Assembly (NCBI GenBank): GCA_039881045.1
Contig: JAYWVB010000012.1
Coordinates: 248,001-312,000 of the forward strand
DNA: 64,000 nucleotides
Direction: 5' to 3'
Source: Chaetomium olivaceum
Taxonomy: Eukaryota; Ascomycota; Sordariomycetes; Sordariales; Chaetomiaceae
Positions within the stretch are counted from its first letter, which is position 1, and every line of letters starts with the position of its first letter. Below the pieces are notes generated by a model. The model was not told where the DNA came from. It made no database searches and saw only the letters and a list, made by a program, of their open reading frames with translations. Positions 33,662-45,491 of this stretch are shown piece after piece. A program made the translations under genes and the position numbers.

Positions 33662-36090
33662 ATGGCACCCTTCGGCTCGACTTCTGCTGCTCTGTCCATT
33701 TCCCCCGAATCGAGCACTCGCAGAGTCGTCCAGATGCAAGACTGGGTTTCCGCACAGGAAGCCATGTTTTCCGACACCGGTGTTGCCCTCCCGATCAGAC
33801 CGCCGTCGCAAGGCCAATCCCACAACTTGTACCCCCCGCATTCCCGACTACGAAGCATGAGCGTGTCCCTTCCGTGGCGGCAGCGTCCTAAGTCGGCGCT
33901 GGTCGATCCTGGTATGGAGTCCGGATACTACGACTTGTCCCTGGAGAAGAGCAAGAGCCACGGATTCGGCGGGCAGGAGGAGATCAACCTCGCCCCTGCG
34001 GCCCCGAGAGAGGGCAATTTCAAGCGAATGTTGCGTCGGGCCTCGGTCTCGCTCAAGACGGGGGTGAAGGGATTCATTCACAGACGGACCTCGGTCCCGG
34101 CCACGACGAACTTCGACACCGACGGCCGGCCTGCGAGGCCCCAGTTCGGCGGTTCCTCCCACCATGCCCCGCGCCGACCACCTCGCACGCGGGCTGGCAC
34201 CGCCTTCGCCAGCGGGCCAGTTTCCACCGGCAGTCGCAGATGATGCACCCCGGGTACGGCGAGAAACTGTTCGCGCACGACCTCGGTCCGATCGAATCCC
34301 CAACATTCCCCGTTCCCGGCTCCGGCGAGCAACCTCCGATCATCCCGCGTAATACCGGGGCCGCAGCGCGACATGCAGCGGCGATTGCCTGCAATGGACT
34401 GAACGGCTACGATGTTATGGACAACTCGTTCCCGCGTCCGGGATGGCTCGCCAAAGACTCGCTGGATGATCATGAAAGCGGGATTGGGATTGCCCTCACG
34501 AGCTGCGAAATGGACGCCTACGTCCCCGGCGACGACTTGGACTCCGACGTGGATGTCGGAACCAGTCTCGGCCGGACGACGAGACGGCTATTATCAAGGT
34601 TGATTTCATTTCGGAGTTGCCCACGGAGCTCGCAATCCAGGTTCTTGCGCTTCTTGATGCACCGACCTTGAACACGGCCAGCCGGGTGTGCTCGGGCTGG
34701 TCCGAGGTGATCAGGAACCAACACATCTGGCGCGAGTCGTTCCTGCGCGAGAAGACCACCGCTTACGCCACCAGCGGGCCCGTGAAGCCAGGCGCAGGTT
34801 TGGGTGTGCCGAATGTGCAGCCGACCAACGACTGGAAGGAGATCTACAGGGTGAAGACGGAACTGGATAAGCGCTGGAAGGAAGGCAAGGCTCGGCCGGT
34901 GTATCTCAACGGGCACACTGATAGCATCTACTGCCTGCAGTTTGACGAGTATGCGCTCCCCTCTTCATCCATCCCCGCGCTTCACCCCCCCTTACTAACT
35001 AACCCAATCCAGATCCAAGATCATCACCGGCTCTCGCGACCGCACCATCCGCGTTTGGGATATGCACACCTTTGCCTGCAGGCTGGTGATCGGCCCGCCC
35101 GAGGTCATCAACGACGGCGCCTGCAGCGGGCTCCTCTACGACGAGAACAACAACCCGCTCCACCACGCCACCCTACCGGACATCGACGCGTCCCCGACGG
35201 CCGACGGCCTCCCGCGCGCCCCGATCCGCGCCTTCCCCTCCGTGCCGGCCCTCTACGCTCCCCCGATGCACCACCAAGCCTCCATCCTCTGCCTGCAGTA
35301 CGACGACCGCATCCTGGTCACGGGCTCCTCCGACTCCACCTGCATCGTGTACTCGCTCGCAGATGGGTACCGCCCGATCCGGCGGCTGCGGCACCACTCG
35401 GCGGCGGTGCTGGACCTGGTCTTCGACGACAAGCACATCGTGACCTGCTCCAAGGACGTGTCCATCTGCGTGTGGGACCGCGAGACGGGCGCGCTGCTGC
35501 GGCAGCTGCGCGGGCACTCGGGCCCCGTCAACGCCGTGCAGATGCGCGGCAACACCATCGTCTCGTGCAGCGGCGACTTCAAGGTCAAGCTGTGGAACAT
35601 CGACACGGGCAAGAATATCCGCGAGTTCCTCGGCCACAGCAAGGGGCTCGCCTGCACCCAGTTCTCCGAGGATGGGCGCTACATCGCCAGCGCCGGCAAC
35701 GACAAGGTCATCCGTCTCTGGGACGCCAACACGGGCGAGTGTGTGCGCTCGATGGACGCCCATGAGAACCTGGTGAGGAGTCTGCATGTCGATAGCGTCA
35801 GCGGTCGGCTGGTCAGCGCCAGCTATGACTCGGACATCAAGGTCTGGGATATGGAGACCGGCCAGGCCTTGCTCGACTTTCCTAAGTGGCACTCGAGCTG
35901 GGTGCTGAGCGCCAAGAGTGATTATCGGCGGATTGTCAGCTCGGGGCAGGACCCCAAGATCTTGATCCTTGATTTTGGTGCCGGCGTGGAGGGCATCGAG
36001 ATGCTGGAGAGTGCGCCGACCCCCGGGGTGGTGGTCGTGGAGGTGGATGAGGGGGGGGGGCGGGGTATATTTGACCTCCTCCTACTTTAG
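33662..36090 (+). CDS. fwd-1: F-box/WD40 protein, beta-TrCP/FWD-1 type (about 788 aa)
   Basis: Probable substrate receptor of an SCF ubiquitin ligase. Exons 33662-34948 and 35013-36090 (64-bp intron, CTAAC branch). The first 310 residues are low-complexity and Ser/Arg-rich. An F-box starts near residue 317 (ISELPTELAIQVLALLDAP), followed by a linker and a WD40 propeller from about residue 425. Blades such as SKIITGSRDRTIRVWD, LQYDDRILVTGSSDST, DDKHIVTCSKDVSICVWD and GNTIVSCSGDFKVKLWN resemble animal beta-TrCP/Slimb. The Neurospora counterpart FWD-1 targets phosphorylated FRQ clock protein; orthology here is inferred. Two single missing bases break the frame, near 34214-34218 (before SFHRQSQMMHPGYG) and near 34571-34574 (before DDETAIIKVDF). 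The C-terminus follows a ten-G run at 36051-36060 and may be misread. Confidence 0.8.
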
Positions 36091-39000
36091 ACAGAGAGAA
36101 GATAGATAGACGGGTGTGGGTGGAGTGAGTGAGTCGTGTGTGTGAGTCGTGTTAATGGTAATTCAAGAGGTGGGAAAGCCATGGGGTGGCTGGTGCTCGC
36201 TGGTCGCGGCGTCAGTTCCCATGGCAGGGGAACGGTATATAGATTCTTTATGTCGGGCAGATTTGTATGGGATGGATGGCGTTTGGGAAAGTGTTTGGTA
36301 TCTACGGAGGAGGAAGGACATATGGCATATGGCACATGGCACATGGTAAAGTATCTTGGAGGAGGGGGAGGAGGAGGATCAATAGGGTTTCCAGGGTTGT
36401 TGGTTAGGTACCCCCCCATCACGTTCTGGGTTGGGGCGTGTCGGGCGTACTAAGTTGTTGGCTTTGTGTTGGATTTTGTTTTGTTGGTCGGTTTGCATCA
36501 CGAAGGAAGGGGCATTGCGTTTGCTGCATCCTGCATTGCATATATGGGGGATATCTAGAGCAGAGAGATACGTTGTAGATGAGATCAGATCACATGGTGC
36601 GGGGAGAGTTGTGGAATTCTATGAAGGTTTTTGTTATTGTATTGCTTTGCATCATTTTGGGGATGGTGGTGATGTGTGATATGGCAGGTCATTGAGGAGA
36701 TTGAATTACGATGATGGTTATCCGTGACATGGCAGAGCATTGTGGGCATTGAGCTAGGAAAGTTGTTGAATTTATGAAGCATTTTCATTCCATTGCATCA
36801 TGTTTGGGGTTGGCCGTCATGTGTGGTAAGGAGTTGGTGGTGATGTGTCACATGGCATGGAATTCAGTTAGGGTGACATGGCAATAGGGGGAATGCCATC
36901 AACGCTGCCGCATTGTGGTCATCTCTTTGCGATGCATGGATCAACATAACGTAGCATGATGGGAAATATGCACATCATCATCGGGCCGATGTCGTTAACA
37001 GGCAGCTGTTATTTCACAGATCAGCAAGGACAAGTTCAGCAACGGGGGATTTCGGCGTGAAAGAGGTCGGTTGGGCTTCATGTCAAAGTTCTTTAAAAGT
37101 CAGGAGGGCAAGGCAAGTGGAAGCGAGGATGCGAGGTTGCGAGGTTGCTCGGATCTTGGGTGCCGGGTCAAAGTCCCTGGTAATATATGTGAGGCGTGGT
37201 GCCTGGCGGCATCTTGTCCATCGCCGCGCAGCGTGGTGGTAACGGTGTGAGCACTTCAGATGGTAACCTGTGGCAAAGCGCCGGCCAACGGGCCCGTGGC
37301 ATGTTACACCACGTCGGCCTGTCACGACTGGATTTGGAAGCCCTCTTGGCAACCTATTTCAAGTCGACAAAACAAGTGCCGGCAGGGGGAAATGACAGAG
37401 GGCTTGTCAAGCTTGCCAGGCTTGCCAGGCTTGTCCGTGATGGCGCCGCCCAACGAAGCATTCGCCAAGCGGGATGTGACGGTTGAGGCGTCGTCGGTGG
37501 GCGCGCGCCAGCAAGCATCGTGATGCACCGCGGCTGGAGTGTGACGTGGGGTCCTATCGATTGGTGTGGGAGAAATCGGGGGCACATCTCAAACAGTCGC
37601 AGCAACCCCCAGTGGTGGGGTTTTGAGATGGAAGGGGCAGAGATGGAGCTGCAATGACTGGCCAGGAAAAAACAGGAGCTTCTGTGGGGGACTCCACTCC
37701 ATGTTTCGAAACGCCGCTTTCTGCAGCGAGTCCTTCCCCTGCGCGACATGGGTTGGCCCAAGCGCCAGAGTGCCAAGATTCGGTTTGGGCGATCCCCAAC
37801 CAACGTTTCTTCAACCAAGAAACTTTGCAATCCACCATCGAACCCATCCCCTCCCGCTCCCTTGCGCATCAAGCATTTCATGCCTGCGAAGAAGATCTCT
37901 GGGCGATCATTCGAAACACTGGAGTCTTTAGGTCTCGAGATATTTGGACGACGATGCAAACGCCAGTCTACGCCAGTCTAGGCCATGATTCTCTGGCGCC
38001 CACTGGAACAGAGCAGAGCAGCCCAGAACAATGTGCAATTCATGACTGCGCCTCTCGGGCCTCAAGCGGCGGTACACGGTTGCTTTGTTCGGCGGTTGCA
38101 TGAACACACACCCCTGAATACCCCTTGATCTGGTGGTCTGGTCCCGCCGACCTTTCGTTGCTGTCGTCTGATGTTGTGGTCCCACACTCCACCGGCCCAG
38201 TTGGTCGGTCAAGCACTCCATTTCCAGAGAGCTTGTTTGACCTTTCCGGCCCCCGCGGCCAATGACAGCAGATTCAGCCAGGGCAGAACTCCATCTTTCT
38301 TTTTCCGATCGCAGATGCTGAGTTGCCAGCGGGTTAGTACAGAGAGCTCTGTAGGGATACCAGATTCCACGCATGGCCCGCCAAGCTGTGCATGGAGACA
38401 CCGCACCCTGTCCCCGCTGGCATGTGGGAGGCTAGCATCAGGAACAAGCGCACCGGAGCATTTCCATGGGCATGCCTGCCCTGTCCTTCCCGCTCCGCCA
38501 TCTGGACAACCAGCCGCCGAGGGAGGGATACGATGCCGATCTCCGAGGCGGCTACCGCTCGCCACTTGGGTGTGCCCGACCCTGCATCGAGAAACAAGGG
38601 GTAGCTACGTGGGTCGGAGCCCGGCCATCACCCCGGCGGCAGACGCAATATAAGATCGTCCGACCACGCCCGTCGTTACTACTGCAGCTTGTGATGTGTC
38701 TTGCACGTCAACCGGCCTTCGTTCCTTCTCACACCAGCTCCCTCTTCTCCTTCGTTTGTCATTCATTCGCTGCCTTTGCTGGCCAGGGCGCACTTCTGGC
38801 TGGTTCAGAGCAGTTGTATTCGTAAGTGTCATCAGATTTCCCTTTCTATTGTCCACTTGCCCCTTTGGGCAGGACAGGTGCCCGGCACAATGGCCTCGAG
38901 TGAGGTGGCCGCAAACACAAACCCCCCTCATCCCGTCTGGTTTTGATGTTGGCAGGCCCCGCTATTGTTCATTGTTCTGAGCCCCTCTCCGTTGTCTGAA

Positions 39001-39284
39001 ATGGCATCTTTGAACAATGGCATTTGGAGCATGACCAGTCATCCCTATTGTTGGTTCAAGGAAAACGCAGAAAATGCTTGCAACTTGGAACCCGTGGCCG
39101 TAGAGGTCATACTTATACCTGCCCTTCATCCTTTATCATTATCGTCTCCTTTACCAGCACCTTTACCACTTCCTAAACCCAATTTTACTTTTGCAACTCG
39201 CTTCTGGAAAGCTGAGCTAACACGAACCAAATCAAGACTTTACCTCACACACCGACATCTGGAGATAGCTGGACCTAGACCAAG
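36091..39284. other. 3.2-kb spacer upstream of the GH55 gene
   Basis: Contains a diverged tandem duplication (36593-36850) and otherwise no supported gene. Overlapping open frames at 37.3-38.1 kb have no domain or codon pattern that persuades. The last 600 bp are C/T-rich with a TATA-like ATATAAG near 38648 and probably form the GH55 promoter and leader. Confidence 0.45.
36593..36850. repeat. Diverged tandem duplication, unit about 130 bp
   Basis: Two similar blocks follow one another. The first, about 36603-36690, runs gagagttgtggaattc ... tttgcatcattttgggga ... ggtgatgtgtgatatggcagg. The second, about 36758-36860, runs gaaagttgttgaattt ... ttgcatcatgtttggggt ... ggtgatgtgtcacatggca. Order and spacing of the shared words are preserved, with many substitutions. 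Boundaries are approximate. Confidence 0.6.
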
Positions 39285-41654
39285 ATGCTCTCGAAGATAA
39301 CCACAATTTGCCTGTTGGCCTTGGGCCTCGGGTCCCCGGCCCTCGCGGCGCCGGCACCGGCACAAGCACCGGCAGTACACGCAAGACAATCTAGGTCGGG
39401 TTGGTGGGTAGCAGAAGTCGGACGCTCCGGCAAGGCGCCTTTCAACGATGATGCCGACTACAAAGTATTCCGCAATGTGAAGGACTACGGCGCCAAGGGC
39501 GACGGCGCGGCCGACGATACGGATGCCATCAACCAGGCCATCAGCGACGGCAACCGGTGCGGCGAAAACTGTACCTCGCAAACGACGACCCCCGCCCTCG
39601 TCTACTTCCCAGCCGGCACCTACGTCGTCAGCAAGCCTATTATTCCCTTTTACTACACCCAGCTCGTCGGCGATTTCAACACCCCCCCGACTCTGAAGGC
39701 GGCTGCCGAGTTTTCGGGCATGGCAGTCATCGACGCGGACCCGTACGACTCGACCGGCAAGAACTGGTGGACGAACCAGAACAACTTCTTCCGCCAAGTC
39801 CGCAACTTTGTCATCGACCTGACGGGCATGCCCGTCAACGTTGGCGCCGGTATTCATTGGCAAGTCGCGCAGGCGACTAGTCTGCAGAACATCGTCTTCA
39901 ACATGCGCGAGGATGGCGGCGAGGAGAACAAGCAGCAGGGCATCTTCATGGACAACGGGTCGGGCGGTTTCATGTCGGACTTGACCTTCAACGGCGGCAA
40001 CTACGGCGGCTTCTTTGGCAACCAGCAGTTTACCACGCGCAATCTGACCTTCAACAACTGCAAGACGGCCGTCTTCATGAACTGGAACTGGGCGTGGGTG
40101 TTCCACGACATCAAGATCAACAACTGCGGGGTCGGTATCGACATGTCCAACGGCGGTTCCCAGGGCCAGACCGTCGGGTCCGTTCTCGTTCTTGACAGCC
40201 AGTTCACCAACACCCCGATCGGCATCAAGACGGCCTACGACCCCAGCTCTCCCCAGACCAACGGCACGCTCATCCTCGAGAACGTCGACATGACGGGCAC
40301 GACCCAGGCCGTCGTCAACAATGGCACGGGCCAGACGGTCCTCGAGGGGAACCAGCAGGTCAGCTTCTTCGCCCAGGGTCGGGCCTACGGTGGTGCCTCC
40401 GGCACCGCTGGCAAGGCTGTCCAGGCCCCGCAGGAAGTCGTCAAGAAGCCCGGTGTGCTCCTTGACCCAGCCACTGGCAAAATCGTCACCCGCAGCAAGC
40501 CACAGTACGAGAACTTTTCGGCATCCAACTTTATCAGCGTCAAGGGCGCCGGCGCCAAGGGTGACGGCGTCACCGATGATAGCGAGGCCATCCAGAAGTC
40601 TCTCGACGCTGCCGGCCCCGAGCACGTCGTCTACTTTGACCACGGCGCCTACCTCGTGACTAAGACCATCAAAGTGCCCAAGAACATCCGGATCGTTGGC
40701 GAGGTTCTCCCCATGATCCTGGCCGGCGGCGACAGCACTTTCAAGGACCAAAACAACCCGCAACCCGTCTTCCAAGTCGGCCAACCCGGCGAGGTCGGCG
40801 AGGTCGAGATGTCGGACCTCATCTTCGGAACCGCTGGCCCGCAGCCCGGCGCCATCATGATGGAGTGGAACCTCAAGGGCTCCACGCCCGGCGCGGCCGG
40901 CCTCTGGGACGTGCACACGCGCATCGGTGGCTACCGCGGCACCAGCCTCGAGCTCGAGCAGTGCGCCAAGAACCCCAATGTCACCAACCCCATCAACCCG
41001 GACTGCTTCGGCGCCTTCCTGATGCTGCACGTCAAGCCCGGCGGCAGCGTGTACCTCGAGAACACGTGGTACTGGGTGGCGGACCACTCGCTCGAGCCCG
41101 AGGCCAAGGACGGCCAGATCGACGTCTTCAACGGGCGCGGCATCCTCATCGAAGGCGAGGGCCCCGTGTGGGGGTGGGGCACCGCCTCGGAGCACTCGGT
41201 GCTGTACAACTACCAGTTCAACAACGCCTCCAACGTCTTCCTGGGCCACATCCAGACGGAAACCCCGTACTATCAGCCCAACCCGGACTCCACCGAGCCC
41301 TTCACCGTCAACGCTGACTACGCCGACCCGGACTTTGCCGTCTCGTGCGCGGACGACACCACCCTCACGTGCAAGCGCTCGTGGGGCGTGCGGGCCATCG
41401 GCTCCAAGGACGTCTTCATCTACGGGGCCGGCCTGTACTCGTTCTTCGACAACTACGCGCAGGACTGCCTCGAGACGCAGTCGTGCCAGCAGAATGTGGT
41501 GTCGCTCGAGGGCGGCAGCCAGGTGCACTTCTACGGGCTCAGCACCAAGGCGAGCGTCAACATGGTGACCATCGACGGGCAGAGCGCCGCGCTGGACAGC
41601 GATAACAGGAATAACTTCTGCGCCACGCTCGCCTGGTTCCAGCCGTCGGCTTAG
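39285..41654 (+). CDS. GH55 exo-beta-1,3-glucanase (789 aa), secreted
   Basis: Extracellular glycoside hydrolase family 55 enzyme that releases glucose or short oligomers from beta-1,3-glucan (laminarin, fungal wall). Single exon with an intact frame. Signal peptide residues 1-21 (MLSKITTICLLALGLGSPALA), then a pro-segment rich in Ala/Pro ending HARQSR. The fold is the two-lobed right-handed beta-helix typical of GH55: the repeat signature NVKDYGAKGDGAADDTDAI starts near residue 64 and its partner SVKGAGAKGDGVTDDSEAI near residue 417. Long Asn-rich helix turns lie between them, and many cysteines sit near the C-terminus (FAVSCADDTTLTCKR, DCLETQSCQQN). The length is usual for the family. Likely role: nutrition or wall remodelling. 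A long open frame on the opposite strand is a composition artefact. Confidence 0.93.
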   Translation: MLSKITTICLLALGLGSPALAAPAPAQAPAVHARQSRSGWWVAEVGRSGKAPFNDDADYKVFRNVKDYGAKGDGAADDTDAINQAISDGNRCGENCTSQTTTPALVYFPAGTYVVSKPIIPFYYTQLVGDFNTPPTLKAAAEFSGMAVIDADPYDSTGKNWWTNQNNFFRQVRNFVIDLTGMPVNVGAGIHWQVAQATSLQNIVFNMREDGGEENKQQGIFMDNGSGGFMSDLTFNGGNYGGFFGNQQFTTRNLTFNNCKTAVFMNWNWAWVFHDIKINNCGVGIDMSNGGSQGQTVGSVLVLDSQFTNTPIGIKTAYDPSSPQTNGTLILENVDMTGTTQAVVNNGTGQTVLEGNQQVSFFAQGRAYGGASGTAGKAVQAPQEVVKKPGVLLDPATGKIVTRSKPQYENFSASNFISVKGAGAKGDGVTDDSEAIQKSLDAAGPEHVVYFDHGAYLVTKTIKVPKNIRIVGEVLPMILAGGDSTFKDQNNPQPVFQVGQPGEVGEVEMSDLIFGTAGPQPGAIMMEWNLKGSTPGAAGLWDVHTRIGGYRGTSLELEQCAKNPNVTNPINPDCFGAFLMLHVKPGGSVYLENTWYWVADHSLEPEAKDGQIDVFNGRGILIEGEGPVWGWGTASEHSVLYNYQFNNASNVFLGHIQTETPYYQPNPDSTEPFTVNADYADPDFAVSCADDTTLTCKRSWGVRAIGSKDVFIYGAGLYSFFDNYAQDCLETQSCQQNVVSLEGGSQVHFYGLSTKASVNMVTIDGQSAALDSDNRNNFCATLAWFQPSA

Positions 41655-42484
41655 AGAGCGGGCGCTGGTGCCGGGGGCGGGGGCGGGGGCGGGGGATGCG
41701 GTGGGGGTGGTTGGAAGGGTGGGATTGGGCGGCGATCGAGGAAGCAGGAGTAGATATGTATATACCCTGGTGAGGAATGCGTTGGTTGGTTGCGAGGGAG
41801 ATCAAGTTTGTTGTGGTCTTCTTGGTTATTACATAGTAGTCGGTTTTATACCCTTCTAAAGATTGGCCGAGAGGCATTTTTGTGCGACTTTTTTGGTTCG
41901 GTCATGGTTTTGGTGCGCTGGATATGCGAATACATTTATGGAGTCCGCAAGAGAAAAAAGTAAATAAATGAATGAGTCTTGTCATGAATTTTCTGTGTCT
42001 TCTTTAGTGGGTTGTGCAGTGGTGAAAGTGTTGAAGTGTTTGTGGGGCTGGTGGTGAGGAAACCCAAGGCACTCAGTGAATCGCCCAGAACTGCCTGCCG
42101 CGCCATGCCGTCGGGCCACTGCAAGCCAAAGCGAACAAGAAGTGCCAAGGCAATCAATTCGGCAACGTCATAGCTCCAAGGTTTGCCAGCCAAGACCCCA
42201 TCACGGCTGCTCTCCTTTGCGCATTTTCCCTCCGCCATCTCCCGTCCCATGCGAGACCAACCATTGCGCTCCTCCGGCCGCTTTCGGACAGCGCCGTGAT
42301 TTCATTGTGTCGCGCCCGCTAAAGAATATTGTGTCAGTCAAAGAATTCGTCCCAAGCGAAGCGAACAGCCGACGATCGGGCACGCGATCCTGGGATTCCA
42401 ATTCCTCCCGTCAAATTCGACATTCGACACCAAGAACAACCAACACCACAGACACCGCCGCGATACACCAACAACCTGCACAAC
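41655..42484. other. Intergenic between GH55 and FIT genes
   Basis: 3' region of the GH55 gene, beginning with a GC-rich (ggggc)n-like stretch at 41667-41695, then AT-richer sequence. The right end is the promoter and leader of the FIT/Scs3 gene. No other gene is seen. Confidence 0.5.
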
Positions 42485-43628
42485 ATGGCCGACAGCGACG
42501 GCCCAACCCGGCGCTACAAGTCCCCCTCCCAACTCTCCCGCGAACCCGACTACCAACCGCCCCCTCCGCCAGGACACAAACCCACCACCTCAACCACCAC
42601 CGCTCCCTCCCGTAACAACAACAACAACACAACCCCCACCCAAAACACCACCCGCAACACGCCCTACCTCCCCACCCCGACCGAACTGCTCCTCCTCACA
42701 ATCTACCCCTCCATCCTCCTCTTCGGCACCCTCTACTCGCTGCTCTCCCCGGAGACGCGCGCAGCGCCCTACGACCACACGCGCCAGGCCCACGCGCAAG
42801 ACCCGTCCCTCGCGCCGTCCTACTTCGCGCGCAAGGACAACATCCTGAACATCGCCTTCGTCAAGCGCGGCTGGGCGTGGGTGACGCTGGCATTTCTGGT
42901 GTTTCTGGTGAGCCATCCGGCGGTTGGCGGCGTGGGCAGGCGGCGGGTGCAGGCCGGGGTGCGGTGGGCGGTGGTGACGGCGTGGTGGGTGGGCGTGACG
43001 CAGTGGTTTTTTGGGCCGCCCATTATTGACCGCGGGTTTCGCTGGAGTGGGGGGAGGTGTGAGGTGGTGGAGGAGGTGGTGAGCGTTGGGGAGGGTGGTG
43101 TGAAAGAGGTGCTCACTGCCGCGGCGTGTAAGGCGTCCGGGGGCAGCTGGAGGGGCGGGCATGATATTAGTGGGCATGTGTTTTTGTTGGTGTTGGGGAG
43201 CGCCTTCTTGGTGCAGGAGGTTGGGTGGGTGGCCGCGAGGTGGGCTAGGTATGGGGGGGAGGAGAGGTGTGTGGTGATGCATGATGGAGCGGTGAAGGGG
43301 GCGGGCGTGGAGGCGGGGAGGAGGGAGAAGGTTGAGGAGGAGGAAGGGGTGGTGTCGACGGTGTTGGAGGCGCTCGGGCATGGGGGCAAGCTGGCGGCCG
43401 TGGTGGTTGGGCTGTGTGGGTGGATGTTGCTGATGACGGCGATTTACTTCCACACGTGGTTTGAGAAGGTGAGCAAGAGGCTGGACTGGACTGCTTTTTG
43501 ATGATTGTGCTAACTAACTTTGACAGCTCACCGGACTTCTCGTCGCCCTGGTTGGCCTGTACATTACCTATGTTCTCCCCCGTTGGATTCCTGCGCTGCG
43601 CAGCATCGTTGGACTTCCGGGGATTTAG
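42485..43628 (+). CDS. SCS3: FIT/Scs3 family ER membrane protein (361 aa)
   Basis: Fat-storage-inducing transmembrane protein of the ER. The animal FIT2 and yeast Scs3/Yft2 members act as acyl-CoA diphosphatases needed for lipid droplet budding and phospholipid balance. Exons 42485-43468 and 43527-43628 (58-bp intron, CTAAC branch). Cytosolic Pro/Thr/Asn-rich N-terminus (residues 1-58), then about six membrane spans. The family signature is clear: FARKDNILNIAFVKRGWAW, then GGSWRGGHDISGHVFLLVL with the conserved catalytic-site histidine in DISGH, and LLMTAIYFHTWFEK with the second conserved histidine. Exon 2 supplies LTGLLVALVGLYITYVLPRW, the last span. Two loops are more Val/Glu/Gly-rich than usual. 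It lies 274 bp upstream of the Ap4A phosphorylase gene, same strand. Confidence 0.9.
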
Positions 43629-43902
43629 GTTCGGATGGTGACAGGACTACAGATTATTTACCTATTTGATAGACCGGCGGCGCAATAGATTTGGTACATG
43701 TCTCAACTCTTCAGTCTTGGTTGAGAATCCCAGCTTGAGATGGCACAGATTACTGCTTTTACTGCTGGTAAGGTTCCCCTGTAACAACAAGCCTTGGCAG
43801 GGGATGGAGGGGCAGCGCACAGACACATTCATGACCTCATCGAAGGTATTCGCGTTCTCTCTTCTCTTCTTCAACACACATTACTCGTTGTTCATCGACA
43901 CC

Positions 43903-45155
43903 ATGACACTACCGCCCGACGGTATGGCTCTGGTCAAGATCCCCGCCAACCTACCGGAGTTGGTCAGGTCAGCCTTCAACCGCGCCCGTGCCAGCGGCGA
44001 CGTGCACTTCTTCCCGACCCAGGTCACGCTCGTCAATGTCAACTCGGTTCCGGTGCGTCCCTCTCCATCAATTCCCCGAAAATGTTAAACAATAAACGCT
44101 GATTTCACTTCTCACAGTTCCAACTCCGCTTCTCCCCTGCCCTCGCCAACAAACCCAGCGGACCACAACCCCCGGCACCATCAACCGACTCCATCCCGAC
44201 CTTCTCCTCCCCGCCCCCGAAAGAAACCGAACCCAAGAAACCCACCCCGAAACCCTTCTTCGACCCCTTCGACAACCCCCCTCCCACCATGCTCGTCACC
44301 CAACTCGCCCCCTCCCACAACCTCGTCCTCAACAAGTTCGCCATCGTCCCCGAGCACTTCATCCTCGCCACGCAATCCTTCAAAGAACAGACCCACCTCC
44401 TCGAGCCCGCCGACCTCCAGGCCTCCTACGCCTGCATCCAAGCCTACCACGCCCACACACCCACACCAGACCCCACCGCAACCTCCACCGACGGCGGCAC
44501 CAACACCGACGGACCAGGCAGCAGGGATACAACAACGACAAAAGAAGGGGGAAACCGCGCACGCGAAAGAGAGCTCTACGTCTTCTTCAACTCCGGCCCC
44601 GCCTCCGGCTCCAGCCAGCCCCACCGCCACATCCAGATGCTGCCCGTTGCACGCATGCGCGAGGGGCTTGGGCGGGACGAGGCTGTGGCGTGGGAGGTCC
44701 TGGCGGGGTCGTTGGTGGACGACGAGGTGCGTCGCCGGCTGCCGTTTAGTGCGTTCGTGGAGCGGATTGGGCCGGGGGTGGATTTGGGGACGGTTTATTT
44801 GAGGCTGTATCGGAAGGCGTGCGAGGCGGTTTTGGGTGTGGATGGTGCGGATGGGGTGGCTGATGGGCAAGGGGTGGAGGGGGTGGAAGCGAGGGTGGAT
44901 TATAATCTGGCCATGACGCGGGAGGTCATGGTGATTGCGCCGCGGGTGGGGGAAGGGGCGGCCGTGACGGTGCCTGGGGAAGGGGGTAGCCGAAAAGAGG
45001 TGGGGAAGCTGGCGCTGAATGGGACCGTGTTGGCGGGGACGGCACTGGTGAAGACGCAGGCGGAGTGGGATGTGCTGAGGGAGGACCCGGAGCAGCTGGT
45101 GGAGATCTTGGGGAGGATAGGGGTGCCCAAGGTGAAGGCGCCGCCGCCGGTTTAG
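43903..45155 (+). CDS. APA2: Ap4A phosphorylase / ATP adenylyltransferase (395 aa)
   Basis: Cleaves diadenosine tetraphosphate with phosphate to give ATP and ADP (yeast Apa1/Apa2 family, HIT superfamily); cytosolic. Exons 43903-44052 and 44118-45155, joined by a 65-bp intron (GTGCGT donor). Exon 1 holds GDVHFFPTQVTLVNVNS. Exon 2 starts FQLRFSPALANKP. The core contains LAPSHNLVLNKFAIVPEHFILAT and DLQASYACIQAY. The nucleotide-binding histidine motif is QPHRHIQMLP near residue 218, where the middle His acts as the nucleophile in the family. The C-terminal block NLAMTREVMVIAPR is typical. Two inserts, Thr/Asp-rich around residues 165-195 and Gly/Val-rich near 290, are longer than in yeast. A second in-frame ATG at 43924 is a possible start. 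Confidence 0.9.
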
Positions 45156-45491
45156 GTGGAGGTAAATGAATGACATTTGTTTGCATAGACGGTGGCTGGG
45201 AGCGAGAGAGAGCAGATAGAAAATGCTTTTATTCTTCCGCCATTACCTGCCCGTTTTTGGTAACCTCTAAATGCACATGACCTTTTCCCTTGAACGCACA
45301 CTTGGATGACATTAGAGAATTACCCTATTCTTGACCCTGGCCATATCCCTCCTCGAAACCTGAGCCAAACACCACAACACCAACCTTGAAACACACCACC
45401 ACCACCAACCAATCAACTCCACACACCGAAAACACCCGGAAACCCCTCAACACACACCACCAATCCAACAAACACTCACTCCAACAAAGAC
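45156..45491. other. Convergent 3' spacer
   Basis: Between the stop of the Ap4A phosphorylase gene and the stop of the SANT/Myb-like gene. The right half is CA-rich (ccacaccaccaacc-type). No gene is seen. Confidence 0.5.

Noticed and set aside
37566..38103. Overlapping plus-strand frames of 120-150 residues
   Set aside because: Two frames overlap over most of the length and neither shows domain, signal or conserved-looking segments; probably GH55 upstream DNA.
39240..41528. 762-residue open frame on the minus strand opposite the GH55 gene
   Set aside because: It mirrors the GC-rich third positions of a clear GH55 gene. Its Val/Asp/Leu/Gly composition shows no domain or hydrophobic core pattern; a composition shadow.
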